64,000 bases of DNA from Pseudacidovorax sp. RU35E (GTDB lineage: Bacteria; Pseudomonadota; Gammaproteobacteria; Burkholderiales; Burkholderiaceae_C), in the NCBI RefSeq assembly GCF_900156165.1, contig NZ_FTMY01000005.1, positions 62,001-126,000 on the forward strand. The letters are read 5' to 3'. The stretch's first letter is position 1. The number at the start of each line of letters is the position of its first letter. The position numbers and the translations under genes are program-made. This document shows, piece by piece, positions 20,037 through 28,950 of this stretch. The notes under the pieces were generated by a model. It had not been told where the DNA came from, searched no databases, and saw only the letters and a program-made list of their open reading frames with translations.

Positions 20037-20074
20037 AACCCGGCTCGTTTTTGGCGAGGCCGGGTTTTCTTTTT
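20037..20074 (+). terminator. intrinsic terminator between SAM-II aptamer and metX
   Basis: AACCCGGCTCG (20037-20047) pairs with CGAGGCCGGGTT (20055-20066), one G bulged, followed by the T-rich run to 20074. It sits 8 nt after the aptamer and 6 nt before the metX ATG. It is therefore the likely off-switch of the riboswitch. Confidence 0.85.
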
Positions 20075-20080
20075 GCTCCC

Positions 20081-21208
20081 ATGTCCTTCGACGTCACACC
20101 CCAGTCCATGTCCTTCGCGACGCCGCTGCCGCTGCGCAGCGGCAGCGCCATCGGCGACTACGCGTTGGCCTACGAGACCTACGGCACGCTCAATGCCGAC
20201 CGCAGCAACGCCGTGCTGGTTTGCCATGCGCTCAATGCCTCGCACCACGTGGCCGGCCAATATGCGGGCCAGCCGAAGTCGCAGGGCTGGTGGGACAACA
20301 TGATCGGCCCCGGCAAGTCGGTGGACACCGACCGTTTCTTCGTCATCGGCATCAACAACCTGGGCTCCTGCTTCGGCTCGACGGGGCCGATGCACACCAA
20401 TCCCGCGACGGGGCGGCCGTGGGGCGCGGACTTTCCGGTGGTGACGGTGGAGGACTGGGTGGACGCCCAGGCCCGCCTGCTCGATGCGCTGGGCATCGAC
20501 ACCCTCGCTGCCGTGATGGGCGGCAGCCTGGGCGGCATGCAGGCCCTCTCGTGGACGTTGCAGTACCCCGAGCGTGTGCGGCACGCCGCGGTCATCGCCA
20601 GCGCGCCCAACCTCAACGCCGAGAACATTGCCTTCAACGAGGTGGCCCGCCGTGCCATCGTGACCGATCCCGACTTCCACGGCGGCCACTTCTACGATCA
20701 CGGCGTGGTGCCCAAGCGCGGGCTGACCATCGCCCGCATGATCGGCCACATCACCTACCTCAGCGACGACGTGATGAACGCCAAGTTCGGCCGCCAGCTG
20801 CGCGAGGGCATGCAGGTGCGCTACACCACGCACGACGTGGAGTTCCAGATTGAGAGCTACCTGCGCCACCAGGGCGACAAGTTCAGCGAGTACTTCGACG
20901 CCAACACCTATCTGCTGATCACCCGTGCGCTCGACTACTTCGATCCTGCCGCAGCCTATGGCGGCAGCCTGCGCGCGGCCTTCGAGCGGGCCATGGCCAA
21001 GTTCCTGCTCGTGAGCTTCACCACCGACTGGCGTTTCTCGCCGTCGCGCAGCCGCGAGATCGTCAAGGCGCTGCTGGACAACCGACGCAGCGTCAGCTAT
21101 GCCGAGATCGACGCGCCGCACGGCCACGACGCCTTCCTGCTGGACGACACCCGCTACCTGGGCGTGGTGCGCGCCTGGTTCGACGGCATCGCAAAGGAGC
21201 TGCCATGA
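20081..21208 (+). CDS. metX: homoserine O-acyltransferase (acetyl- or succinyl-)
   Basis: This 375-aa alpha/beta hydrolase-fold enzyme activates homoserine for methionine synthesis. The nucleophile elbow GGSLGGMQ has Ser149, and the acid and His lie near the end ([10 protein letters not shown]). MetX sequences may use acetyl- or succinyl-CoA, and which one applies here cannot be judged by eye. The start at 20081 lies just past the terminator. MSFATPL at 20108 is an alternative. Neither has a clear Shine-Dalgarno. It overlaps metW by 4 nt (ATGA). Confidence 0.95.
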   Translation: MSFDVTPQSMSFATPLPLRSGSAIGDYALAYETYGTLNADRSNAVLVCHALNASHHVAGQYAGQPKSQGWWDNMIGPGKSVDTDRFFVIGINNLGSCFGSTGPMHTNPATGRPWGADFPVVTVEDWVDAQARLLDALGIDTLAAVMGGSLGGMQALSWTLQYPERVRHAAVIASAPNLNAENIAFNEVARRAIVTDPDFHGGHFYDHGVVPKRGLTIARMIGHITYLSDDVMNAKFGRQLREGMQVRYTTHDVEFQIESYLRHQGDKFSEYFDANTYLLITRALDYFDPAAAYGGSLRAAFERAMAKFLLVSFTTDWRFSPSRSREIVKALLDNRRSVSYAEIDAPHGHDAFLLDDTRYLGVVRAWFDGIAKELP

Positions 21209-21792
21209 GCACGACGGACGGCATCAACGATCGCATCGTGCGCCTGGTACCCGAGGGCGCGCGTGTGCTCGACCTCGGATGCGGGGACGGGGCACTCCTT
21301 GAGCGCCTGCAGCGAGAACGCGGCTGCACCGGCTATGGCGTGGAGATCGCCGACGGCAACGTGCTCACGTCCGTGCGCCGCGGGGTGGACGTGATCCAGC
21401 TGAACCTCGACGAGGGCCTGTCGATGTTCGAAGACGCCAGCTTCGACGTGGTGCTGCAGATCTACACGCTGCAGCACCTGCGCAATGCCGAGATCATGCT
21501 GCGCGAGACGGCACGCGTGGGCCGCATCGGCATCGTGGCCTTTCCCAACTTCGCGCACTGGCCCAATCGGCTGAGCATCCTGCAGGGTCGCATGCCGGTG
21601 ACGCGGCGGCTGCCCTACCAGTGGTACGACACGCCCAACATCCGCGTGGGCACCTTCCGCGACTTCGACGCGCTGGCGCGCAAGAACCGCCTGCGAGTGC
21701 TGGATGCGTTCGGCGTGCAGCAGGGCCGCGAGGTGCGCTGGCTGCCCAACCTGCGAGCTGCGACGGCGGTCTTCAAGTTCGAGCGGGACTGA
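21205..21792 (+). CDS. metW: methionine biosynthesis protein MetW
   Basis: This 195-aa class I methyltransferase-fold protein is typical of metXW operons. Its SAM-binding motif is [15 protein letters not shown]. It is proposed to stimulate MetX acyltransferase activity in proteobacteria. The ATGA overlap with metX and lack of its own promoter show cotranscription under the SAM-II riboswitch. Its last 20 nt overlap the end of the ion-channel gene on the other strand. Confidence 0.94.
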   Translation: MSTTDGINDRIVRLVPEGARVLDLGCGDGALLERLQRERGCTGYGVEIADGNVLTSVRRGVDVIQLNLDEGLSMFEDASFDVVLQIYTLQHLRNAEIMLRETARVGRIGIVAFPNFAHWPNRLSILQGRMPVTRRLPYQWYDTPNIRVGTFRDFDALARKNRLRVLDAFGVQQGREVRWLPNLRAATAVFKFERD

Positions 21793-22720
21793 CCGCAGTC
21801 GCCTTGCCTGGCAGCGCGGTGCCGCATCGGCGGCAGTAGCGCGCATCGCTGGCATGGCCATCCGCGCTGCAGGCCGGACAGGACATGTCGGTGGTGGCGC
21901 GTTCAGCCAGGATCTGCAACCGCCGCTGCGCACCCATCTCGGCCGTGACGATGCCGGTGGGCACGGCCAGCACGCCCCAGCCGGTCAGCATCATGGCCGA
22001 GGCGATGAGCCTGCCGAGGTCGGTGCGCGGCACCAGGTCGCCGAAGCCGACCGTCGTCATGGTCGAGACGGCCCAGTACATCGCGGTGGGAATGCTGGTG
22101 AAGCCGTGCTGCGGGCCTTCCACCACGTACATCAGCGTGCCTGAGACCAGCACGAGCAGCATCACGAAGCCCAGGAAGACGGTGATCTTGCGGCCGCTCG
22201 CGGCCAGCGCCAGGGCCAGGGTGCGGTACTCGTGGGTATAGCGCGAGAGCTTGAAGATGCGGAACACCCGCAGCAGCCGCAGCACGCGCACATCGATCAG
22301 CGCGCCGAGCGACGGCTCCAGCACCACCAGGTAGGTGGGCAGCAGCGCCAGCAGGTCGATGACGCCGTAGAAGCTGAGGGCATAGCGCACCGGGCGCTGC
22401 ACGCACACGAGCCGGGCCACGTATTCCAGCGTGAACAGTCCGGTGAACACCCATTCCAGTCCATGCAGCCAGGCGCCGTAGCGGGCCCGCATCCCGGCCA
22501 TGCTCTCGAGCATGACCACGCCGACGCTCGTGATGATGGCCGCGATCAACAGCAGGTCGAAACTGCGGCCGGCGCGTGTCTCGGACTCGAAGATGACGGT
22601 GAAAAGCGTGCGGCGCCAGCCGGGCGCAGGCCGCCCAAAACGGGCATCGGCCGCGCGGTCGTCGAACATGCCGGGAATGTCTTCGTCCGGGTGATGCGCG
22701 GAGGCAGGGTGGGTCGCCAT
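21773..22720 (-). CDS. voltage-gated-type K+ channel with C-terminal zinc ribbon
   Basis: This 315-aa six-helix ion-channel protein has an S4-like helix RVLRLLRVFRIFKLSR at 145-160, with arginines every third position. The potassium selectivity filter is TTVGFGD at 222-228, followed by a pore-lining helix. The cytoplasmic tail ends in a small zinc-ribbon-like unit with Cys281, Cys284, Cys296 and Cys299 (CPAC...YCRRCG). It is probably a homotetrameric inner-membrane potassium channel. No regulatory RCK domain is present. Its 3-prime end overlaps metW by 20 nt. Confidence 0.92.
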   Translation of the reverse strand: MATHPASAHHPDEDIPGMFDDRAADARFGRPAPGWRRTLFTVIFESETRAGRSFDLLLIAAIITSVGVVMLESMAGMRARYGAWLHGLEWVFTGLFTLEYVARLVCVQRPVRYALSFYGVIDLLALLPTYLVVLEPSLGALIDVRVLRLLRVFRIFKLSRYTHEYRTLALALAASGRKITVFLGFVMLLVLVSGTLMYVVEGPQHGFTSIPTAMYWAVSTMTTVGFGDLVPRTDLGRLIASAMMLTGWGVLAVPTGIVTAEMGAQRRLQILAERATTDMSCPACSADGHASDARYCRRCGTALPGKATAVSPART

Positions 22721-22885
22721 GGAAATGAAAAAAGCGGCGCAGGGCCGGACGCGGCGAATTCTGACGGCAAGCCGTCGCTGCCGGCGACATTCAGTGGCCG
22801 CGGGTTGTTACCGATCTTTCGCAAAGAAGTGTCAAGATTCAGAATCAGTTGCCTACCATTGACGCTTTCGCAAGGAGATCACCCT

Positions 22886-23416
22886 TTGGCTTCGCAATCC
22901 CCCTTCTTCGGCAAACGTGACCGTGATACCAATGACAGCCTGACTTCCCGTCCGGCTCCGCTGATGGGAGGCAGTACGCTGTCGGGTCATCCGGTGGGCG
23001 GCCCGGCGTTGGGCGCTGCGGCCGCGGCAACCCCCGCTGCGGCCCCTGCGCCGGTGCAGGAAACGGGCAGCAAGCTGACCGTCGGTCCCAACATCAAGCT
23101 CAAGGGCGTCGAGATCACCGATTGCGACACGCTCGTGGTCGAAGGCACGGTCGAGGCCACGATGGATTCGCGTGTGATCCAGATCGCCGAGCAGGGCGCC
23201 TTCAAGGGGTCGGCCGAGATCGACATCGCCGAGATCCGCGGCTCCTTCGACGGCAACCTGACGGTGCGGCAAAAGCTGGTGATCCATGCCACCGGCAAGG
23301 TGTCGGGCAAGATCCGCTACGGCAAGATCGTGATCGAGGAGGGTGGCCAGCTCTCCGGCGAGATCAGCGTGGGTACGAGCGCCTCCAGCGACGTCAAGCC
23401 CGCCCTGGCGGCCTGA
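22886..23416 (+). CDS. bactofilin
   Basis: This 176-aa protein has the bactofilin (DUF583) right-handed beta-helix: LTVGPNIKLKGVEITDCDTLVVEGTVE, then short repeats ending KIVIEEGGQLSGEI. It is flanked by disordered Pro/Ala-rich ends. Bactofilins polymerise into cytoskeletal filaments for cell shape, stalk or polar organisation. The start is TTG at 22886, chosen because AAGGAG (22872-22877) sits 8 nt upstream and no ATG fits. The gene ends at a terminator lying inside the convergent DUF72 gene. Confidence 0.9.
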   Translation: MASQSPFFGKRDRDTNDSLTSRPAPLMGGSTLSGHPVGGPALGAAAAATPAAAPAPVQETGSKLTVGPNIKLKGVEITDCDTLVVEGTVEATMDSRVIQIAEQGAFKGSAEIDIAEIRGSFDGNLTVRQKLVIHATGKVSGKIRYGKIVIEEGGQLSGEISVGTSASSDVKPALAA

Positions 23417-23429
23417 GCATCGCCAGCGA

Positions 23430-24239
23430 TCAGCGCCGCGCCGAGGGCGCCGTGCTGGCCAGCCGCTTCAGAAGAGCCTCCGCTGCGGCGGGGGCTTTTT
23501 CTTTGTGGCCGTTGATGAAGAAGACGTAGGTGGGCCGGTCGGCCACCCATCGACGCGCCTGGGTGGCCAGTGCATCGAGCGCGCGAGGCGCATAGCCGTT
23601 GGCAAAGCGTGGCTGTGCGTCCATCAGTCGCGCGTAGACGATGGGGCCCTGCGGCGCGTCGAAGGATGGGAATTTCGGGCTATCGGTGAAGACGGTCGCC
23701 ACGCCGTGCCGCTCGGCCAGGGCCTGGTAGGCCGGATCGATGAAGCTGGGATGCCGCACCTCCATCACATGCTGCAGCGCAAGGCCGTCGACCTCGGGCG
23801 GCAGCAGTTCCAGAAAGGCGCCGAAGTCCGCGGGGTCGAAGGCGTGCGTGGGCATGAACTGCCAGACGATCGGCCCCAGCCGGTCGCCCAGCTCGGCCAA
23901 GCCGCTGCCGATGAAGCGCTGCACCGCATCGCCGGCCTTGGCCAGCTCGCGCCGGTGCGTCGTCACGCGGTGCGCCTTGAGCGAGAAGACGAAGCCCTCG
24001 GGCGTGGCCTCGCGCCACTTGCGGAAGGTATCGGGCTTGAAGGTGCTGTAGAAGGTGCCGTTGACCTCGATGGCCGTGAGTCGCCGGCTGGCGTGGGCCA
24101 GTTCCTGCGCATGCGGCAGGCCGGGTGGGTAGAAGCTGCCGCGCCAGGGTTCGAAGGTCCAGCCGCCGATGCCCACGCGCACGGGTGTCTGCGTCGGGGC
24201 GGGCAGGTCGGCGGCGGTCGGGGTGGATTTCTTGGGCAT
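23430..24239 (-). CDS. DUF72 family protein
   Basis: This 269-aa TIM-barrel-like DUF72/YecE protein has the N-terminal VRVGIGGWTFEPWRGSFYPPGL, then IEVNGTFYST and FSLKAHRVTTHRR. The C-terminal part contains TYVFFINGHKEKAPAAAEAL. Its biochemical role is not established. ATG at 24239 is preferred over the upstream 24296 because the family begins shortly after it. The last 70 nt hold the terminator of the convergent bactofilin gene. Confidence 0.88.
   Translation of the reverse strand: MPKKSTPTAADLPAPTQTPVRVGIGGWTFEPWRGSFYPPGLPHAQELAHASRRLTAIEVNGTFYSTFKPDTFRKWREATPEGFVFSLKAHRVTTHRRELAKAGDAVQRFIGSGLAELGDRLGPIVWQFMPTHAFDPADFGAFLELLPPEVDGLALQHVMEVRHPSFIDPAYQALAERHGVATVFTDSPKFPSFDAPQGPIVYARLMDAQPRFANGYAPRALDALATQARRWVADRPTYVFFINGHKEKAPAAAEALLKRLASTAPSARR
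23475..23500 (+). terminator. bactofilin terminator inside the DUF72 gene
   Basis: AGCCTCCGC (23475-23483) pairs with GCGGGGGCT (23488-23496) with one G-U pair and a 4-nt loop. TTTTTCTTTG follows. It lies 58 nt after the bactofilin stop and within codons for the C-terminal end of DUF72 on the other strand. Confidence 0.75.
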
Positions 24240-24340
24240 GGGCGTGCTGGGGGGATGCGGTCGGCTCACTCTACGCCGGGGCCCATCCCGGCGCAAAATG
24301 GATCGATTGCCCCCGCCACGCGCCCCACGGAGAAACGCCG

Positions 24341-25840
24341 ATGAATGCCCCTCTGCACAAAGAAATTCCTGCCGGCCTGCTCGACACCGAGCGCGCCCTG
24401 GCCGACGTCACCGCCCGCTGGGACGGCGACATCATCCGGCAGCTCAGCGACTACATCGCCATTCCGGCCAAGTCGCCGGGCTTCGATCCGGACTGGTCCG
24501 CCAACGGTTACCTGGAGACGGTGCTGCGCAATGCGGCCACCTGGGTCGAGGCGCAGAAGGTCGAGGGCCTCACGCTGGAGATCGTGCGCCTGGAAGGCCG
24601 CACGCCGGTGCTCTTCTTCGAGCTGCCCGCCAGCGGCACGGCGATGAACGAGACCGTGCTGATGTACGGCCACCTGGACAAGCAGCCCGAGTTCACCGGC
24701 TGGCGCCGCGACCTCGGCCCGTGGACGCCCAAGTACGAAGAGGGCCTGCTCTACGGCCGCGGTGGCGCGGACGACGGGTATGCCGTCTACGCCAGCGTGG
24801 CGGCCATCCAGGCGCTGAAGGCGCAGGGCGTGGCCCATCCGCGCATCGTCGGCCTGATCGAGACCTGCGAGGAATCGGGCTCCTACGACCTGCTGCCCTA
24901 CGTGGATGCGCTGCGCAGCCGTCTGGGCGAGGTGGCGCTGGTGGTCTGCCTGGACTCTGGGGCCGGCAACTACGACCAGCTCTGGCTCACCACTTCGCTG
25001 CGCGGCCTGGCCGGCGGCACGCTCAAGGTGGAGATCCTCACCGAGGGCATCCATTCGGGCGACGCCTCGGGCCTGGTGCCGTCGAGCTTCCGCATCATGC
25101 GGCAGGTGCTGGACCGGCTGGAGGACAGCAAGACCGGCCGCCTGCTGCCCGCCAGCTTCCACTGCGAGGTGCCCGCCGAACGCCTGGCGCAGGCCAAGGC
25201 CACGGCCGCCATCCTGGGCGACGAGGTCTACAAGCGCTTCCCCTGGGCGCACTACGACTGCGGCGGCGCCACCGCCTTTGCGCTGCCGACCACCACCGAT
25301 CCGGTCGAGGCGCTGCTCAACCGCACCTGGCGGCCGACGCTGTCGGTAACGGGCGCCGAGGGCTTCCCGGCCTTGAAGGACGCCGGCAACGTGCTGCGGC
25401 CTTACACGGCCTTCAAGCTCTCGCTGCGCCTTCCGCCGCTGGTGGAGGCGGCGCAGGTGGTGCAGGAACTGAAGGCGCTGCTGGAGGACAACGCGCCCTA
25501 CCAGGCCAAGGTGACCTTCGAGTCCGGTGGCGGCGCCACCGGCTGGAACGCGCCGGCCATGGTGCCGTGGTTCCAGCAGGCACTGGATGCCGCCAGCCAG
25601 GCCCACTTCGGCGCGCCCTGCGGCTACATCGGCCAGGGCGGCACGATCCCGTTGATGAACATGCTGAGCGCCGGCTTTCCGAAGGCACAGATGATGGTGT
25701 GCGGCGTGCTGGGCCCGAAGAGCAATGCCCACGGGCCCAACGAGTTCCTGCACGTGCCCTATGCCAAGCGGCTGACGGCTGCCGTCGCGCAGGTCATGGC
25801 TGCCATGCCGGCCAAGCACGCGGCCGAACAGGCGGCATAG
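24341..25840 (+). CDS. M20 family metallopeptidase
   Basis: This 499-aa protein has the M20 dinuclear-zinc pattern. LMYGHLDKQPEFTGW gives the first His/Asp, YGRGGADDGYA the bridging Asp, and ETCEESGSYDLL the catalytic Glu pair. Its closest relatives are carnosinase/CNDP-like or acetylornithine deacetylase-like cytoplasmic peptidases, with no signal peptide. The substrate is unknown, and dipeptides are plausible. CGGAGA 7 nt upstream supports the start. Confidence 0.9.
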   Translation: MNAPLHKEIPAGLLDTERALADVTARWDGDIIRQLSDYIAIPAKSPGFDPDWSANGYLETVLRNAATWVEAQKVEGLTLEIVRLEGRTPVLFFELPASGTAMNETVLMYGHLDKQPEFTGWRRDLGPWTPKYEEGLLYGRGGADDGYAVYASVAAIQALKAQGVAHPRIVGLIETCEESGSYDLLPYVDALRSRLGEVALVVCLDSGAGNYDQLWLTTSLRGLAGGTLKVEILTEGIHSGDASGLVPSSFRIMRQVLDRLEDSKTGRLLPASFHCEVPAERLAQAKATAAILGDEVYKRFPWAHYDCGGATAFALPTTTDPVEALLNRTWRPTLSVTGAEGFPALKDAGNVLRPYTAFKLSLRLPPLVEAAQVVQELKALLEDNAPYQAKVTFESGGGATGWNAPAMVPWFQQALDAASQAHFGAPCGYIGQGGTIPLMNMLSAGFPKAQMMVCGVLGPKSNAHGPNEFLHVPYAKRLTAAVAQVMAAMPAKHAAEQAA

Positions 25841-25928
25841 GGCGGCCAGGCGGCGCGCGGCGCGCGCCGGCCATGTCGGGGGCGCCGCGCCCAAGTGGGC
25901 CGGTAGCCTGCTTGGGCCGGGGCGCTGC

Positions 25929-26366
25929 TCAGCGCCGGCCGAGCAGGGGCCCGAGCGCCCCCAGCAGATCGCCCAGCCCTCCCGCGCCTGCCGACAAGGA
26001 CGGCTCCTGCTCCGGCAGGCGGCCGTGCGGCGTCAAGCGATCGATCAGCACGGGCAGCAGCGTCGCCAGCAACGGCAGCAGCGTCTGCACGTTCAGGCCC
26101 AGCTTCTGCGCCACGGCGGCGATCACGTCCGGGCCAAGAGCGCCCTGCACCTGATCGGGCGAGACGGGTTGGTTCTGACTGGTGCCGATCCATGAGCCGA
26201 CCGCATCACCCAGGCCGGCCTGCTGCAGCTTCTGCACCAGCCCGCCCAGGCCCCCGCTTTCCTGCAGCAGGCTGCCGAAGATGGCGACCGGGTCGCTGCC
26301 TGGCGAATGGGGCGCTGGGGCGCCGCTGTTGAGCACCTGGCCGAGGACGGAATCGAGCAAGCCCAT
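25929..26366 (-). CDS. YidB-like DUF937 protein
   Basis: This 145-residue protein rich in Gly, Leu and Gln begins MGLLDSVLGQVLNS and contains LQQAGLGDAVGSWIG and VSPDQVQGALGPDVIAAVAQKLGL, the DUF937/YidB pattern. It ends in a Gly/Leu run. Function is unknown. No membrane helix of convincing length is visible. It stands alone between two peptidase genes. Confidence 0.85.
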   Translation of the reverse strand: MGLLDSVLGQVLNSGAPAPHSPGSDPVAIFGSLLQESGGLGGLVQKLQQAGLGDAVGSWIGTSQNQPVSPDQVQGALGPDVIAAVAQKLGLNVQTLLPLLATLLPVLIDRLTPHGRLPEQEPSLSAGAGGLGDLLGALGPLLGRR

Positions 26367-26494
26367 GGCTTCTTCCCTGCGAAATGACGACGAGGCTGCC
26401 ATTGTTCCGGCGAGCCTCGTCTCCGTCGTCAAAGAGCTTTGCTTTTTCAGCGAAGCCGTGCGGAATTCACTTTTTGGACACCTTAGTTAAGGCC

Positions 26495-27878
26495 TCAGGG
26501 CGCGCGGGGCGGGCGCTTCTCCAGCAGCGGCTGCGTGACCCCCTGGACGCCGACGAGGCCGAGCACCGTGGTCAGCGAGTTCTGCGCGCCCTTCCAGGCA
26601 TCGGTCAGGTCGATCCATTCGCTCAGGGCGTGAAAGCCGCCGGTCTTGCCACCACCGCCGATGATGATGGCCGGAATGCCCAGCGCCATCGGCACGTTGG
26701 CGTCGGTGCTGGCACCGGACAGCAGCGTCTTGTGGCCGAAGGAGGCATTGGCGCGCGGCCGCCTCCACGATCACCGAATCGGACGGCGTGCGGCCGCCGG
26801 GCCTGTCGCCGATCAGCTTGGTCTGCACGGTCAGCGTCTCGACGTTCCAGCGCTTGTTCTCCTCGGCCACCGCCTCGTCGATGGCGCTGAGGATCTTCTT
26901 CTCGGTGGTCAGCAACGACTCCATCTGGTCCGAGCGGATGTCGACCGCCATGCGCGCGTCCGGCGCAATGGTGTTGACCGAGGTGCCGCCACCCACCGTG
27001 CCCACGGTGAAGGTGGTCTTGGGGAAGGTGGGTGTGCGTACCTCGGCGATCTTGGCGATGGCACGTCCCATGCCGTGGATGGCGCTGGGCACTTGGCCGA
27101 AGGCGCCATAGCTGTGGCCGCCGGGACTCTTGAAATTGACCTCGTAGCGATGGCTGGCCGTGCCCAGGATCAGCACCGAGCCGTCGGGTGCCGGCTCCAG
27201 CCCCACCATGCCGTCGATGTCGCGATGCTCGGCAAAGATGTGCTTCATGCCGCGCAGGTTGCCCAGCTCTTCCTCGCCGACGTTGCCGACGAAGAGGAGG
27301 TCGCCGACGGTCTGGATCTTCTGGTCGTTCAGCACCTTGAGCCAGGACAGCAGCACGGCCAGGCCGCGTGTGTCGTCGGAGATGCCCGGGGCGTACAGGC
27401 GCCCGTCGCGCTCCTTGACCTTGACGTCGGTGCCGGCAGGGAAGACGGTGTCCAGGTGCGCCGAGATCAGCAGCTTGGGCCCCTGGCCCGTGCCCTTGCG
27501 CAGGCCCACCACGTTGCCTTCGCTGTCGATGCGGGCGTCAGGCAGGCCCAGGGCCTTCATGCGTGCGAGGAAGGCCTCGGCGCGGGGGCGTTCCTTGAAG
27601 GGCGGTGCCTCGATCTCGGTCAGCATCCTGAGATCGTCGATGGAACGCGCATGGTCGGCCTTGACCGCCTCCATCAGCGCCTGGATCTGCGGGGCCGACA
27701 GCAGCTGCGTGTAGGCCTGGTCCACGGCCGGGCGCACCTGGGCGGGCGTGGGCGCGACGGCGTTGAAGGCCTGGGCCCAGGCGCAGGAGGCGCCGGCCCA
27801 TGCGAGCGACAGTGCGAGCAGCGCCGGAAGCGGACGAAGGCGGGGTGAGGAAGGGCGGATCGGCAAGAGGCGCATCAT
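26495..27878 (-). pseudogene. secreted M20 peptidase, frameshifted
   Basis: The protein starts with a signal peptide (LPALLALSLAWAGASCAWAQA) and an M20 core (LLISAHLDTVFPAGTDV, SDDTRGLAVLLSW, VGEEELGNLRG). After VIVEAAAR, at about 26748-26756, the frame is lost. The proper C-terminus (NASFGHKT, then MALGIPAIIIGGGGKTGGFHA) continues in another frame to a stop at 26495. One inserted or two missing bases in a GC run (GGCGCGCGGCC) explain this. It is either a true pseudogene or a sequencing error. The divergent LysR gene is the likely regulator. Confidence 0.82.
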
Positions 27879-28022
27879 GGGCAGGGTGTTGGAAAGCGGC
27901 GGGTCGCGCAGAGGCGGCATCTGTCATCAGGCTGACTGGATGCCGGGAGATCGGCGGAAATTCTGGCGACTGCCCCGCCGCTCCGCTCTGATTTAATCCG
28001 CCGTAGCGTCAGATTTCCTAAC

Positions 28023-28943
28023 ATGCCTCGTCACCTTCCCAGTACCCGCGCGCTGCTCGTGTTCGACGCCGTCGCCCGCTGCCATGGCGTGGTCAAGGCG
28101 GCCGACGAGCTGTGCCTCACCCACAGCGCGGTCAGTCAGCAACTTCGGCTCCTGGAGCAGCAATTGGGTGTGCGGCTGGTGCAGCGCAGCGCCCGCGGCA
28201 CGGTGCTGACGGAAGCCGGCCGCCGCTATCACGCCCAGGTCGCGGGCGACCTGCTGCGGCTGGAGAACCACACGCTCGAGGCCATGGCCCAGCGCCCTGA
28301 CGGCGAACGGCTGCTGGTCGGCGCCGTGCCCGTGCTGGCCGAGCGCTGGCTGCTGCCACGCCTGTCCGACTTTTTGGCCCAACAGCCGGCGTGCAGCGTG
28401 CACCTGCAGGTGTTTCCGACCCAGGTCTACATGGACGAGCCGCCTTTCGACGTGGCGCTGCAATATGACGACGCCACCTGGCCAGGCGCGATCGTGCGCC
28501 CGCTGCGGCCGGAGCGGGTGGTGGCCGTGTGCGCACCGCAGTCGCGCTGGCGCGCCGCGGCCTGGGTGGGAGATTTCCGCGAAGTGCCGCTGCTGCAGCT
28601 CAGCTCACGCCTGGGAGCCTGGCAGGCGTGGTTCTCGCAGGCCGGCATCGACCGGCACCCGGCGAATGCGATGGTCGGCCACCGCTTCGACCTGTTCTCG
28701 ATGGTGCTGGAGGCGGTGCGCGCCGACCTGGGCATCGGCCTTCTGCCGCGCTATGGCGTGGCACGCGAGCTGGCGAGCGGCGAGCTGCGCCTCGCGCATG
28801 CGTTCGAAGGCGATGGGCCGCGCGGCTACAGCCTGTTCGTGGCGCCGCATCGGGCGGATGACCCGGCGGTGCAGGCCTTCGGCCTGTGGCTGGATTGGCA
28901 GGTGGCGCAGGAAGCGGAGGCCGTGCCGCAACCTGGCCGCTGA
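28023..28943 (+). CDS. LysR-type regulator (GcvA-like)
   Basis: This 306-aa transcription factor has an N-terminal winged helix-turn-helix (residues 8-65: AVARCHGVVKAADELCLTHSAVSQQLRLLEQQLG). An effector-binding domain of the periplasmic-binding fold follows (FDLFSMVLEAVRADLGIGLLP near the end). It is transcribed divergently from the frameshifted secreted M20 peptidase with a 144-bp gap. The usual inference is control of that peptidase and itself. A TCTGA-N17-TCAGA inverted repeat at 27987-28013 in the gap could be its operator, but this is weak. Confidence 0.9.
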   Translation: MPRHLPSTRALLVFDAVARCHGVVKAADELCLTHSAVSQQLRLLEQQLGVRLVQRSARGTVLTEAGRRYHAQVAGDLLRLENHTLEAMAQRPDGERLLVGAVPVLAERWLLPRLSDFLAQQPACSVHLQVFPTQVYMDEPPFDVALQYDDATWPGAIVRPLRPERVVAVCAPQSRWRAAAWVGDFREVPLLQLSSRLGAWQAWFSQAGIDRHPANAMVGHRFDLFSMVLEAVRADLGIGLLPRYGVARELASGELRLAHAFEGDGPRGYSLFVAPHRADDPAVQAFGLWLDWQVAQEAEAVPQPGR

Positions 28944-28950
28944 GGCGGGC

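Noticed and set aside
27987-28013. LysR operator TCTGA-N17-TCAGA between the LysR and M20 peptidase genes
   Set aside because: The arms are only five bases and the T-N11-A form is not evident, so it is mentioned only as weak in the LysR entry.
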